Shown here: in pieces, positions 30,329-38,947 of the stretch
Position numbering within the stretch: position 1 is the stretch's first letter
Layout of the letters: each line of letters opens with the position of its first letter
Origin: Gammaproteobacteria bacterium
GTDB lineage: Bacteria; Pseudomonadota; Gammaproteobacteria; JAKEHO01
Reading direction: 5' to 3'
Length of the DNA stretch: 43,155 nucleotides
NCBI GenBank assembly: GCA_027296625.1
Contig: JAPUIX010000160.1
Span: 1-43,155 of the forward strand
Program-made: the position numbers and the translations under genes
The notes under the pieces: model-generated
What the model saw: only the letters and a program-made list of their open reading frames with translations
Databases searched by the model: none
Told to the model about the DNA's origin: nothing

Positions 30329-30691
30329 ATGGAGATCTTTAAAGAATTTGTTATCGAGGCGGCGCACAGTCTCCCCAATCTGCCGGAGGGGCACAAATGC
30401 CGCAGGCTGCACGGGCACTCTTTTCATGTTGCGGTGCATATTGCTGGGGATGTCGATGCTAAGTTAGGTTGGGTTATCGATTTTGCCGAGATCGGCGAAA
30501 AGTTTCAGCCTTTATTTGATCAGCTTGATCATACCTATCTCAACGATGTTGAAGGACTGGAAAATCCAACCAGCGAAAACCTTGCGCGCTGGATCTGGAA
30601 GCGCCTTAAAACCTCCCTTCCCCAAGTCTCAAGGATCGTGGTACGGGAGACTTGTACTGCTGGATGCATCTATGAAGGGAGTGATAGCTAA
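30329..30691 (+). CDS. queD: 6-carboxy-5,6,7,8-tetrahydropterin synthase
   Basis: The 120-residue protein has the QueD/PTPS active site. Zinc ligands are His13, His28 and His30; the catalytic Cys24 stands in HKCRRLHGH; the acid-base pair is Asp67-His68 in QLDHTYLND; pterin-binding Glu107 is in [15 protein letters not shown] is also conserved. It turns dihydroneopterin triphosphate into 6-carboxytetrahydropterin in queuosine synthesis. No other queuosine gene is in view. It ends the long plus-strand run. Confidence 0.93.
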   Translation: MEIFKEFVIEAAHSLPNLPEGHKCRRLHGHSFHVAVHIAGDVDAKLGWVIDFAEIGEKFQPLFDQLDHTYLNDVEGLENPTSENLARWIWKRLKTSLPQVSRIVVRETCTAGCIYEGSDS

Positions 30692-30736
30692 ATGCTGCCG
30701 TAGTGCTTGATCTTTGGGTAAGGCGATCGGGGATGG

Positions 30737-31228
30737 CTAGATACTGCGGCTCCTGTCGGTGGCATCATCGCCCGGTGTGAGTGTCAGTTCCCCTTTGTAG
30801 TCAAAGGGCACCGGTGCACCAAACGTCCCGATCTTGATCTTTCCTTTAAAGCGGTACGCTAAAGCCTCCCTCTGACTGAGTTCTTGAAACTGACGCAGTA
30901 TACCGATCAGCGTGCTGGTGACCGCAACGCGTGTTATCGCCTCGCCGTATCCCGGGACATTAAAAGCCTCATTACTGACGCCACTTGCAAATTCTTCATC
31001 GTTGATCTCAAGGTCAAAGCTCATTCCCTTGATGTCAAGATCGAAATCGTTTGGGTTCTGTAAACGTAGCGTCAACAGATACTGCTGTTCAAAAAAGGTA
31101 GCATTCAGTAACTCAATGTTCTTGAGTGTTAAGCGGAGAGGCTCAAGCTCGGATGGAATGGAAGCACAGCCGGCGAGGGCGAGGCTCGCATAGATCAGCA
31201 AAAAGAGGCGGGCGTTGGCTGGATTCAT
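30737..31228 (-). CDS. LEA14-like (WHy domain) lipoprotein
   Basis: From ATG 31228 the product has 163 residues, starting with a lipoprotein signal (ARLFLLIYASLALAGC; lipobox LAGC). The mature part resembles the WHy/LEA14 fold: the LNATFFEQQYLLTLRLQNPNDFDLDIKGMSFDLEINDEEFASG segment has the family NPN motif. An upstream ATG at 31246 gives six more residues. Related proteins occur in many gammaproteobacteria as outer-membrane or periplasmic lipoproteins of unknown role. It is convergent with queD and divergent from the dehydrogenase-like gene. Confidence 0.82.
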   Translation of the reverse strand: MNPANARLFLLIYASLALAGCASIPSELEPLRLTLKNIELLNATFFEQQYLLTLRLQNPNDFDLDIKGMSFDLEINDEEFASGVSNEAFNVPGYGEAITRVAVTSTLIGILRQFQELSQREALAYRFKGKIKIGTFGAPVPFDYKGELTLTPGDDATDRSRSI

Positions 31229-31365
31229 TTTAGGGCAAGCGTGCATGCGCTGAGGCGACTGATTCTCAACAAGCAGTAATTATATACCAGGGGGCGGCTT
31301 TAAGGAGCTAATCGCGCCCAGCCCGAGCCCGCGGCGCTGGCCAGCCAGGCCGAGGTGCCATGTGG

Positions 31366-31371
31366 TAAAAT
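31366..31371 (+). promoter_or_regulatory. Candidate extended -10 promoter element
   Basis: TGGTAAAAT at 31363-31371 combines a TG dinucleotide with the -10 hexamer TAAAAT, the extended -10 arrangement, 57 bases ahead of the dehydrogenase-like gene. No recognisable -35 is present. The assignment rests on the match alone. Confidence 0.35.
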
Positions 31372-31427
31372 AACGCAACTTTCATGCTGATCGATGATCT
31401 AGGTCCCTGAATTGAGGCCACAAATTG

Positions 31428-32459
31428 ATGGACATCATTGAGACCACCGAATTATTGGGTGACGGAATAGGGCCTGAGCTCAGGGAGGTGGTACATGCTG
31501 TCGCAGATGCCTTGCCGGTTAAGTTTCGTTTTCACCCGGTGGACTTCTCCCTTGAGGCACGTGAGCGGAACGCACGGGCTTGCTATGACGACGCAGATCA
31601 TTCGATGCGTCGGACCAAACTGGCATTGAAGTATCCAACCATTACGAAGACCGAGAGTCCCAATGCCGTAATTCGCCAGCTATGTAATTTTAGCGTGATC
31701 TTGCGTCCCGTTATGTCGATCAAGGGGATCTCGTCAAACTTCAAGGAAAATGTGTTCCTGTACATCGTTCGTATTGCCACCGGCGGTACCTACGATGATC
31801 CAGGCCGTCCCATTGGCAAAGATGCTGCGATATCCATTCGTATTGTTGAACGTGAGCCGTGCCGACAAGCTGCGGTGTTTGCGTTCCGATTGGCGCGGGC
31901 CAAAGGGCTCAAGGTTACGTCCTCATCGAAGCACACCATACAGCGCATCACAGACGGCCTCTTTCAGTCTGTAGTCGAAGAGGTGCATCAGGCCTTTCCG
32001 GACGTATCGCACAATGTGGAGCTCTTTGATGCTTTGTTAGCCAAGATCATCCTGAACCCGGACGACTTTCAGGTGATCTTGGTTTTGAATGAGTACGGTG
32101 ATTTTCTTTCAGATATGGCCAGCGGCTTGGTCGGAAGCTTGGGGACAGGGGCTAGTGGCAATTTCAGTTTCGATGAAAATGACGACGTCAATATTGCTAT
32201 GTTTGACCCGGCCGGTGGGACGGCGCCCGATATCGCTGGCCAGAATAAGGCGAATCCGACTGCCATGTTGCTTTCATTGGGCATGCTGTTCGATCATATC
32301 GACCGCTATGACATCGGCCATGCGCTGCGCCTGTCTATACTTTCTGCAATCAGTGACGGGGAACGCACCCAGGATATCGGCGGTACGCTGGGCACAAAGG
32401 AGTTCGTTCAGCGGGTAATTGAGCGACTGCCCGACCATCTCCCTGCGCACGCCGCATAA
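31428..32459 (+). CDS. Atypical isocitrate/isopropylmalate dehydrogenase family protein
   Basis: The 343-residue product starts LLGDGIGPE and has the family core SDMASGLVGSLG and GGTAPDIAGQNKANPTAM. Aligned by eye with E. coli isocitrate dehydrogenase, the active site is kept: Ser77, Asn79, Arg83, Arg93, Arg115, Tyr122, Lys168, Asp201, Asp225 and Asp229. The Ser-x-Asn pair favours an isocitrate-like substrate; Asp-Ile in APDIAG suggests NAD rather than NADP. The otherwise invariant His of HGTAP is Gly264, and the TTPxGGG loop is shortened. It probably catalyses NAD-linked beta-decarboxylation, but substrate is unknown. ATG 31428 is chosen over a TTG at 31425. Confidence 0.85.
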   Translation: MDIIETTELLGDGIGPELREVVHAVADALPVKFRFHPVDFSLEARERNARACYDDADHSMRRTKLALKYPTITKTESPNAVIRQLCNFSVILRPVMSIKGISSNFKENVFLYIVRIATGGTYDDPGRPIGKDAAISIRIVEREPCRQAAVFAFRLARAKGLKVTSSSKHTIQRITDGLFQSVVEEVHQAFPDVSHNVELFDALLAKIILNPDDFQVILVLNEYGDFLSDMASGLVGSLGTGASGNFSFDENDDVNIAMFDPAGGTAPDIAGQNKANPTAMLLSLGMLFDHIDRYDIGHALRLSILSAISDGERTQDIGGTLGTKEFVQRVIERLPDHLPAHAA

Positions 32460-32487
32460 GGGCGCAGTCGCGGGCCATCTGCCAGCG

Positions 32488-33261
32488 TCACGCTTTAAGA
32501 CCGATCCCTCGATTGAGGACATAGAGGCTTGCCGCAATGAGCGCGGTGATAAATACAATGATGATCGCGAACGCGGTGAAGATGTTGATATCTGATACGC
32601 CCAGGATCCCATACCGAAAGGTGTTCACCATATAAAGAACTGGGTTCGCGTGCGAGACGCTCTGCCAGAAATCGGGCAAAAGCGTAATGGAGTAGAACAC
32701 ACCGCCAAGGTAGGTCAGCGGTGTGAGGACAAAAGTGGGGATTATAGATATATCGTCAAATTTTGTTGCAAACACACCGTTTAGAAATCCGCCAAGTGAA
32801 AATAGAATCGCGGTCATGAGCACCACGGATGCCATCACCAGAAAGTTGTTTATGTGAAGGCCTGTGAAAAAGAGCGCGACGCCCGTTACGACTACTCCGA
32901 CCATCAGGCCACGTACAACACCGCCGGTGATGTAGCCAGCCAGGATAACGAAATTGGGTATCGGCGCGATCAACATTTCCTCGATATGCTTCTGGAACTT
33001 GGCGCCAAAAAACGAAGAGACGACATTCGTGTAGGAGCTGTTGATTACAGCCATCATGATGATGCCTGGCGCGATATACTCCATATAGCTAAAGCCGCCC
33101 ATCTTTCCGATTCGCGGGCCGATGAGCTGCCCGAAGATGACGAAATAAAGGGTCATGCTAATGGCAGGCGGCAAGATCGTCTGTATCCAGATTCGGGTAA
33201 AACGGGTCACTTCCTTTCTGACGATGGTTTGGTATGCAATTAGATCCCTTTTAATACTCAT
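32488..33261 (-). CDS. yadH: ABC-2 type transport permease, YadH-like
   Basis: The 257-residue product has six hydrophobic segments and matches E. coli YadH closely: RIWIQTILPPAISMTLYFVIFG, SSFFGAKFQKHIEEMLIAP and FDDISIIPTFVLTPLTYLGGVFY. I place the start at ATG 33261 with AGGA five bases upstream, seven bases beyond the yadG stop; a longer frame reaches 33300. With YadG it forms an exporter of unknown substrate. The pair is convergent with the dehydrogenase-like gene. Confidence 0.93.
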   Translation of the reverse strand: MSIKRDLIAYQTIVRKEVTRFTRIWIQTILPPAISMTLYFVIFGQLIGPRIGKMGGFSYMEYIAPGIIMMAVINSSYTNVVSSFFGAKFQKHIEEMLIAPIPNFVILAGYITGGVVRGLMVGVVVTGVALFFTGLHINNFLVMASVVLMTAILFSLGGFLNGVFATKFDDISIIPTFVLTPLTYLGGVFYSITLLPDFWQSVSHANPVLYMVNTFRYGILGVSDINIFTAFAIIIVFITALIAASLYVLNRGIGLKA

Positions 33262-33268
33262 TGACGTC

Positions 33269-34213
33269 CTAAAGCCTCCTTGATATGGGTTCGGTTCCAC
33301 TGCCGTTGTTGTCGACTAGTCGCAAGAACAACTCTTCCAGCCGGTTTGCCTTATTTCGCATGCTCAGGACTTCGATGTCGTTTTCCGAAAGTAATCTGAA
33401 TAACTCGTTGATGCTTTGGTTTTTGGAGACGTCGACTTCAAGGGTAGATTCGTCGATGAGTTGAATTCGATATCCGTCAATGGTAGGTGGGCTCGGGAGA
33501 CGCCTCTTCAAATCCAATACAAAGGTCTCGATATTGAGCTTCGTTAGAAGCTGCTTCATAGATGTGTCCTCGATGATTTTGCCCTTGTCGATAATGGTGA
33601 TGTCCTTGCACAGGGATTCCGCTTCTTCCAGATAGTGCGTTGTTAGGACAATGGTTGTGCCACGTGAGTTGATTTCTTTTAGAAACTCCCACATGGATCG
33701 TCTCAACTCTACGTCTACGCCGGCCGTTGGCTCATCCAGTATTAAAAGCTTGGGTTCGTGAACGAGCGCTCGCGCGATCATTAACCTACGCTTTAAACCA
33801 CCGGATAACGTCCGCGAGCGATCATGCCGTTTCTCCCACAACCCCAGTTTCTTAAGATATTTTTCTGCACGCTCATACGCGAGGCGCTTCTCAATCCCAT
33901 AAAATCCGCCCTGGTTCACCACGATTTGGAGGCCCGATTCAAATTGCGAGAAATTGATCTCCTGTGGCACGAGACCGATATACGACTTGGCGGCTTCCAG
34001 TTCTTTATCGATATCCTTGCCGAAGACAAAGACTTTGCCGGCTGTCTTCGTCACGAGCGAGGTGATGATCCCGATGGTGGTTGACTTGCCAGCACCATTC
34101 GGTCCGAGGAGTGCCCTAAAATCCCCCTCACGGACGACAATATCAATGCCCTTTAAGGCCTCCAGGCCATTGGCGTAGGTCTTGCGAAGTCCCTGGATTT
34201 GAAGTGCATTCAT
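33269..34213 (-). CDS. yadG: ABC transporter ATP-binding protein, YadG-like
   Basis: The 314-residue protein has Walker A (GPNGAGKST), Q-loop (LVPQEINF), signature (LSGGLKRRL), Walker B (LLILDEPTAGVD) and switch histidine (LTTHYLEEAE). The C-terminal part ends VLSMRNKANRLEELFLRLV as in E. coli YadG. It energises the YadH permease encoded directly downstream. A -10-like TATAGT lies about 45 bases upstream on the minus strand, after a GGCGCTG/CAGCGCC stem (34260-34281). Confidence 0.95.
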   Translation of the reverse strand: MNALQIQGLRKTYANGLEALKGIDIVVREGDFRALLGPNGAGKSTTIGIITSLVTKTAGKVFVFGKDIDKELEAAKSYIGLVPQEINFSQFESGLQIVVNQGGFYGIEKRLAYERAEKYLKKLGLWEKRHDRSRTLSGGLKRRLMIARALVHEPKLLILDEPTAGVDVELRRSMWEFLKEINSRGTTIVLTTHYLEEAESLCKDITIIDKGKIIEDTSMKQLLTKLNIETFVLDLKRRLPSPPTIDGYRIQLIDESTLEVDVSKNQSINELFRLLSENDIEVLSMRNKANRLEELFLRLVDNNGSGTEPISRRL

Positions 34214-34359
34214 CTGATGTTACGTTGTAGGCTCATAGGCGGTTGTATTCTACTATACCGGCGCTGGGCTCTGGCAGCGCCGCTGCAATCGCCTCAGCTG
34301 GAGGGTAGGGAAAGCGCTGGCCTCATCATGACTGACGAGGCACTTTGATCGGCAGAGGG

Positions 34360-34965
34360 TTAGGAATTTCGATTGGCGCTGGAGAACGCCGGGACGTCAT
34401 ATAAGGGCCAGCTGTCGGTCGCACCCGCAGCAGCCAAGAGCGATCGGGCAAGTTCCACATTCTTGTCTTTGAAGGGGCCCGCCACAACGCGGTATCGGCG
34501 CTCGCCGCCAATCTCAGTGGTGACGATGTGGGAGTTGAAGGCTTCATGACGCACCCGGTAGCGCTCGGCATTCTCCACTATTCTGAAGCTCCCGATGACG
34601 AGGTAGATCTGTGGGCTCGCTGCCCCGGCCACCGAAATCTCAGATGATGGCGCTACGGTATCCTCGGATGTCGGGCTTGCAGCCATCTTCGTCGCTGCCG
34701 TCTGCCCGGGCTCCTCCACGCTCGTGAGCGTTGAGTCTGCGTGCTCGTCATCCCGGCATAGCGCACCTTCGGTCACAATCCGATGCCAGGCGCAATCCTC
34801 TTCCAGCGCGGCGGACACGGCGTGATCACTGAGCCCCTTACCCGTGGTGAGGTAACTGGCTGCCCCGCCAGCGAGCAGGCCCAGCTTGACAGCGGCGGGT
34901 AACGCGCAACCGGCGAGCGACAAGCTCAAGATGGTGAGCGCAAGCGTTTGTGTTGGTTTGACCAT
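34360..34965 (-). CDS. SPOR-domain lipoprotein
   Basis: From ATG 34965 the 201-residue product has a lipoprotein signal (LALTILSLSLAGC). A glycine-rich hydrophobic patch and a short segment DCAWHRIVTEGALC follow, the latter recurring before SPOR domains in related lipoproteins. A Ser/Thr/Glu-rich linker of about 55 residues leads to a C-terminal SPOR domain (YLVIGSFRIVENAERYRVRHE to RYRVVAGPFKDKNVE). SPOR binds denuded peptidoglycan glycan. No enzymatic domain is visible. The start could also be a TTG at 34977. Confidence 0.83.
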   Translation of the reverse strand: MVKPTQTLALTILSLSLAGCALPAAVKLGLLAGGAASYLTTGKGLSDHAVSAALEEDCAWHRIVTEGALCRDDEHADSTLTSVEEPGQTAATKMAASPTSEDTVAPSSEISVAGAASPQIYLVIGSFRIVENAERYRVRHEAFNSHIVTTEIGGERRYRVVAGPFKDKNVELARSLLAAAGATDSWPLYDVPAFSSANRNS

Positions 34966-34977
34966 CCCCAATCCCAA

Positions 34978-35271
34978 TCAGAGAAAACGTAGACGTGCCC
35001 CTAACATCCGCCCCTCCCTGACACGCCTGCGGAGTCAATTTTAAACAATAGCATAGAAGATTTTTCTAAACAAACGAATAAAAAGTATTCGTATCTACAT
35101 GACTTTATGTATCCCTGGCACGGTGGTGGGGCGGTCCGCGGAGTGGATGGTGTCCGGGGCAAAATGGCCCGCATGGGCACACCCGGCCCTGCCCGCTGGC
35201 ACGATCAACCCATCGAGGCAGGCACCGCTGGCAGTATACTGATGCCTAGGCCGACGTAGGAGGGGTCGCAG
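34978..35271. other. AT-rich intergenic region with two short inverted repeats
   Basis: This gap separates two divergent genes. Two inverted repeats lie close together: TAGAA/TTCTA at 35054-35068 and CGAATA/TATTCG at 35075-35091, each with a five-base spacer. A -10-like TATACT at 35235-35240 faces the receiver-like gene 31 bases on, without a good -35. AGGAGG at 35260-35265 is its ribosome binding site. I see no coding sequence. Confidence 0.4.
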
Positions 35272-35853
35272 ATGGGAAAGCCCGCTGTATGGTTTGTCGA
35301 TGATTTGTCATCGAATCGCAAACGCTTTCGGGACAACCACCAAGACGCGTTTATCGTGACGACCTTCCGGGAGCCCGCAGAAGTAATGGATGAGCTGGAA
35401 CAAATGGGGCCGCCCGATGCCTTACTCTGTGATATCTATTTCTATGAAAGTGAGGAGCAAGCCAAGAGGATTGAAGAGCAAATAGGAAATGCCGCAGCAA
35501 GACTTCGGGCCCTTGCCGGAGATCTAGGGGCCGGCAACAAGGATGCACAGGCCGGGATCAGGCTTATAGAAGACGTGACGAATTATTTTAAAGGGGATCC
35601 GCCATTCCCGCTCTATGCCTATACGTCCAAAGGACCATACATTCTGGATGATTCAGGGTTTGATCGCCTTGTCCAATCAAGCGCACGCTGGCTATTCAAA
35701 GGAAGGAATACCCCCGAAGCTGAACGGCGTGTCATCAGCCGCGACATCAAGGCATTGAAAATGCTGCGGTTGCAAGAAGGGATACGAAAACATCTTTGGG
35801 CAATGATTTTTATCTCGGCTATCATCGGCTGGTGCGCAGGGAAATTCCTGTGA
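35272..35853 (+). CDS. Receiver-domain-like protein with C-terminal membrane anchor
   Basis: The 193-residue product begins like a response-regulator receiver: WFVDDLSSN gives the acidic pair Asp10-Asp11, and DALLCDIYF gives a phosphoacceptor candidate Asp54. After a helical insertion of about 50 residues come the strand YAYTSKGP (Thr118/Ser119) and Lys143 in WLFKGRN, where receivers have the conserved Thr/Ser and Lys. Residues about 172-190 (MIFISAIIGWCAGKF) form a single hydrophobic segment at the end, so the domain should face the cytoplasm on a C-terminal anchor. No output domain, kinase or phosphatase is adjacent except a SpoIIE-type phosphatase 2.2 kb on. Similarity is by pattern, not high identity. 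Confidence 0.72.
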   Translation: MGKPAVWFVDDLSSNRKRFRDNHQDAFIVTTFREPAEVMDELEQMGPPDALLCDIYFYESEEQAKRIEEQIGNAAARLRALAGDLGAGNKDAQAGIRLIEDVTNYFKGDPPFPLYAYTSKGPYILDDSGFDRLVQSSARWLFKGRNTPEAERRVISRDIKALKMLRLQEGIRKHLWAMIFISAIIGWCAGKFL

Positions 35854-35947
35854 AGTTCACGGCCAGTAGCCCAAGGGCCCCCGAAGCGGCGCTACAGAGA
35901 GACCATCGCACTGCTCGTGTGGTCAACAACCGATATGGAGAAAAACA

Positions 35948-38053
35948 ATGCGCATTCGCAAGATTTTGATCATTGGATTTGGCCTTTTCGCAGCACTGAT
36001 CATTGCTGTCCTGGTGGCCGCGAGTTTCGTTGACGTCAACCAGTACAAAGGTTTTATAGCCGAGAAAGTCACAGCGGCGACCGGGCGTGATATGAAGATA
36101 GCGGGCGATCTGGAACTGGCCGTCTCACTCTCCCCCGCCGTGGTAGCAAACGGGGTAACCTTTGCTAATGCATCTTGGGGTTCAAAACCCGAGATGGTCA
36201 CGGTGAAGCGCGCCGAGGCCAAGGTGGCGTTATTGCCGCTCATCTTTGGCAAGATTGAGATCAAGCGTTTTGTTCTGATCGAGCCGGAGATCCTGCTGGA
36301 GACCAATGCTGAGGGGAAGGGCAATTGGGAGTTTGGTAAACCTAAGGCGAAAGAAGAAAAACCGGAGAAAGAGAGCAAAACGGGAGTGCCCGAGCTCGAC
36401 ATCAGCGAGATCCGCATTGAGAAGGGGCGGCTGACCTACCGGGATGGTAAGACGAAACAGACAACCCAGGTAGGCATCCAGCGCTTGAGCCTGAAATCAA
36501 GCAGTATGGGTAGTCCCATTGCACTTCAACTGGCAGCGACCTATAACGATCTCCCGATCAGTGCGGCTGGAACCCTGGGGCCAATCGGTGCGCTCATGAA
36601 GAATGAGTCGTTCCCCATCGACATCACTGTCGATGTCGAGGATGCCAAGATCGCTCTGGACGGTTCTATCGACAAACCCATGGACGCCAAGGGTTTGAAC
36701 CTGGCCGTCTCCGTGAAAGCGGATAATCTCAAAGATCTCTCCAAGCTCGCTGGAACCGAGTTACCGGATGTTGGTCCACTACAGGTCACAGCGAAGCTTT
36801 CCGATCCCAAGGGTGGTGTCTACAGCGTCAAAGGTCTCAATTTGAGGCTCGACAAAACAGATCTGGCCGGTGAAGTCTCCGTTACCGTGGCCGGCAAGCG
36901 TCCCAGCATCACCGCACGCCTTAGGGCTTCGTTGATTGATGCCACGCCCTTCATGGCCGAGGAAGAGGGCAAAAAGGCGAAGAAGGCCGCAAAGGAGAGT
37001 GATCGGATCTTCTCAGCAGAGCCCCTTCCGCTGGATGGACTTCGGGCGGTGAACGCGGACGTGACCCTTCAGGCGGATCGCATTCGCACGCCGAACCTCG
37101 TCCTCGATAAGGTCAATGTGGCGGTGAAACTCACGGATGGTCAGTTGCAGGTCAAACCCCTCACCGCAACCGTAGGGGGCGGGACTTTGGCCGCCGACCT
37201 GAGCCTGGATGCCAGGGGTAAGGCCGCTGCGTTAGCAGCAAACGTCGATGCCAAGCAGCTTGGTTTGGGAGCCCTGCTCAAGGAGACCAGGGGCGCTGAT
37301 CTCATGGAAGGCGGCAAGACGGACGTCACGATAAAGGTAGCAGGAAGTGGTGATTCGGTGCGCGCCATTATGGCAGGTCTCAATGGCAACCTGTTGGTGG
37401 AGGTAGGCAAAGCGCGCATCAACAATGCCACCATGAATAAGACCACATCGGCTATCGTCACGACAACCCGGGGCCTTATCAATCCCCTCAGCGCCACGGA
37501 TCCCTATACCAATCTAGAATGCGGCGTCGTTCGCTTTGATATCAAGGACGGCATCGCAACATCCGACAAGGGCATCGGCGTCGAGACCCAAAAGCTCCTT
37601 ATTTCGGGTGGCGGCGAGGTCAATCTCAAGACTGAAAAACTGCACCTCGGCGTGCAACCCAGGGCGCGCAAGGGCATCGGTGTGGGATCGCTTGCCAGTG
37701 TCGTCGTCATAGGGGGCACGCTCGCCCATCCGAAACCCGAAGCCGACCCCGAGGAGCTCGTTAAGAAAGGTGCAGCGGTCGGCGCGGCGGTGGCGACCGG
37801 GGGTCTGGCGCTGCTCGGCGGGGCGCTGCTTGACTCGGGTACCAAGGATGAACACCCTTGTGCAACCGCCCTCACAAAGGCGCCGGCCAAGGCGGCAAGT
37901 ACGGAAGGGGCAAAGCCCGGCGCGTCAACCAAGGAGCCAACGGCAAGTAGCAGTGAGACGAAGGCGGGGGCAGCCTCCAAGGAGAAGGAAACCAAAGAAG
38001 AGGGTCTCGGTGGAATGTTGGAGGGGATCAAGAAGGGTATCTTCGGGAAGTAG
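35948..38053 (+). CDS. asmA: AsmA family protein
   Basis: The 701-residue product starts with one membrane segment (ILIIGFGLFAALIIAVLVAASF) followed by VDVNQYKGFIAEKVTAATGRDMKI, the usual AsmA start. Long periplasmic beta-rich repeats follow, and the family C-terminal core (SGGGEVNLKTEKLHLGVQPR) is present. The last 80 residues are a low-complexity Ala/Lys/Glu/Ser linker ending in a glycine-rich amphipathic tail. AsmA-like proteins bridge the envelope and influence lipid transport. GGAG lies about nine bases before the ATG. It starts 94 bases after the receiver-like gene and may share its transcript. Confidence 0.88.
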   Translation: MRIRKILIIGFGLFAALIIAVLVAASFVDVNQYKGFIAEKVTAATGRDMKIAGDLELAVSLSPAVVANGVTFANASWGSKPEMVTVKRAEAKVALLPLIFGKIEIKRFVLIEPEILLETNAEGKGNWEFGKPKAKEEKPEKESKTGVPELDISEIRIEKGRLTYRDGKTKQTTQVGIQRLSLKSSSMGSPIALQLAATYNDLPISAAGTLGPIGALMKNESFPIDITVDVEDAKIALDGSIDKPMDAKGLNLAVSVKADNLKDLSKLAGTELPDVGPLQVTAKLSDPKGGVYSVKGLNLRLDKTDLAGEVSVTVAGKRPSITARLRASLIDATPFMAEEEGKKAKKAAKESDRIFSAEPLPLDGLRAVNADVTLQADRIRTPNLVLDKVNVAVKLTDGQLQVKPLTATVGGGTLAADLSLDARGKAAALAANVDAKQLGLGALLKETRGADLMEGGKTDVTIKVAGSGDSVRAIMAGLNGNLLVEVGKARINNATMNKTTSAIVTTTRGLINPLSATDPYTNLECGVVRFDIKDGIATSDKGIGVETQKLLISGGGEVNLKTEKLHLGVQPRARKGIGVGSLASVVVIGGTLAHPKPEADPEELVKKGAAVGAAVATGGLALLGGALLDSGTKDEHPCATALTKAPAKAASTEGAKPGASTKEPTASSSETKAGAASKEKETKEEGLGGMLEGIKKGIFGK

Positions 38054-38092
38054 CCCTCTTGCTATCCCCGGTCAAGCGAATGGCCGTGTATG

Positions 38093-38947
38093 CTATTTGA
38101 CCGTGGGCTGTTGAAACGCCAGCGCGCCGGTATGATGCAGCACCATGAGTGTCTGATCGTCTTTTGCCGGTATCCCACCTCGAAACCTCGCCACCGCATC
38201 GAGCAGCAAGCAATTGAGCCTGGCGGGCTCTCTTCTATCTAGCTCGCGAACAAGGGTAAGTAAACCGTCTTCACCGAGCGGCTCATTGTTTGTGTTCGTC
38301 GCTTCAATGAGTGAGTCGGTGTACATTAAGATAACATCGCCACGGCCAAGCGCCACGGCAAACTCGACGTAGTCTGTCGGCTCAATCACACCAAGGGGCA
38401 GATTCAGGGGACCTCCAGCCTGCACCGGGATATCATGATCCAAGAGCTCCCAGGTGCGAGTTTGGGCGTGATACCAAAGCGGTTTTGGATGGCCGGCATT
38501 GCAGATGATGAGGTGATCCGTGGCGGTGAAATAAGTCACAAACAGGGCGGTCGCGAAGCAGCCGGCGCTGTCGAGCCTCGAGAATTCCTGATTGATTGCT
38601 CGCGCAAAGCGCGTCTGGTCTGACATGTTGATGTGTTTGCGCATCAGGCGCCTCAAGCGTGTGGCCGACTCGCCGACGCTTGCCCCGTGACCGGAGATGT
38701 CCACTATGGCAAAGCGCGATATTTGGCCGGCGCCTGCGATAGACACGTAGTTCAAATCGCCCCCGCGGTTGCTTTCCTCGAAGGGCAGCGATGTGATCCA
38801 GGCATCGATTCCCGGTACCGAAAACGCACACTCACCGCGTTCATTGCCACCCCAAACCTCCATCCACTTCAGCGGACGAGGGCCTGCGTTGGCTCGCTGA
38901 TAATCGGCGATGCTTATGGGCGATTGCATGAGGGCTGGGGCTTGCAT
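38093..38947 (-). CDS. SpoIIE-type PP2C serine/threonine phosphatase
   Basis: The product carries the PPM/SpoIIE motifs in order: SNRGGDLNYVS (metal-binding Asp), FAIVDISGHGASVGESA (second metal Asp and GHG), CNAGHPKPLWY, GDVILMYTDSLIEATN and KDDQTLMVL. It therefore probably dephosphorylates a phosphoprotein such as an anti-sigma antagonist. There is no sensor domain; the first 60 residues are short and variable. The start is uncertain: ATGs at 39031, 38947 and 38929 are all in frame and none has a good Shine-Dalgarno. No partner kinase or STAS protein lies nearby. Confidence 0.85.
   Translation of the reverse strand: MQAPALMQSPISIADYQRANAGPRPLKWMEVWGGNERGECAFSVPGIDAWITSLPFEESNRGGDLNYVSIAGAGQISRFAIVDISGHGASVGESATRLRRLMRKHINMSDQTRFARAINQEFSRLDSAGCFATALFVTYFTATDHLIICNAGHPKPLWYHAQTRTWELLDHDIPVQAGGPLNLPLGVIEPTDYVEFAVALGRGDVILMYTDSLIEATNTNNEPLGEDGLLTLVRELDRREPARLNCLLLDAVARFRGGIPAKDDQTLMVLHHTGALAFQQPTVK

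Noticed and set aside
34260-34281. GGCGCTG/CAGCGCC stem as terminator of the SPOR lipoprotein gene
   Set aside because: The stem is good but neither strand has a T-tract next to it, so I only mention it in the yadG entry.
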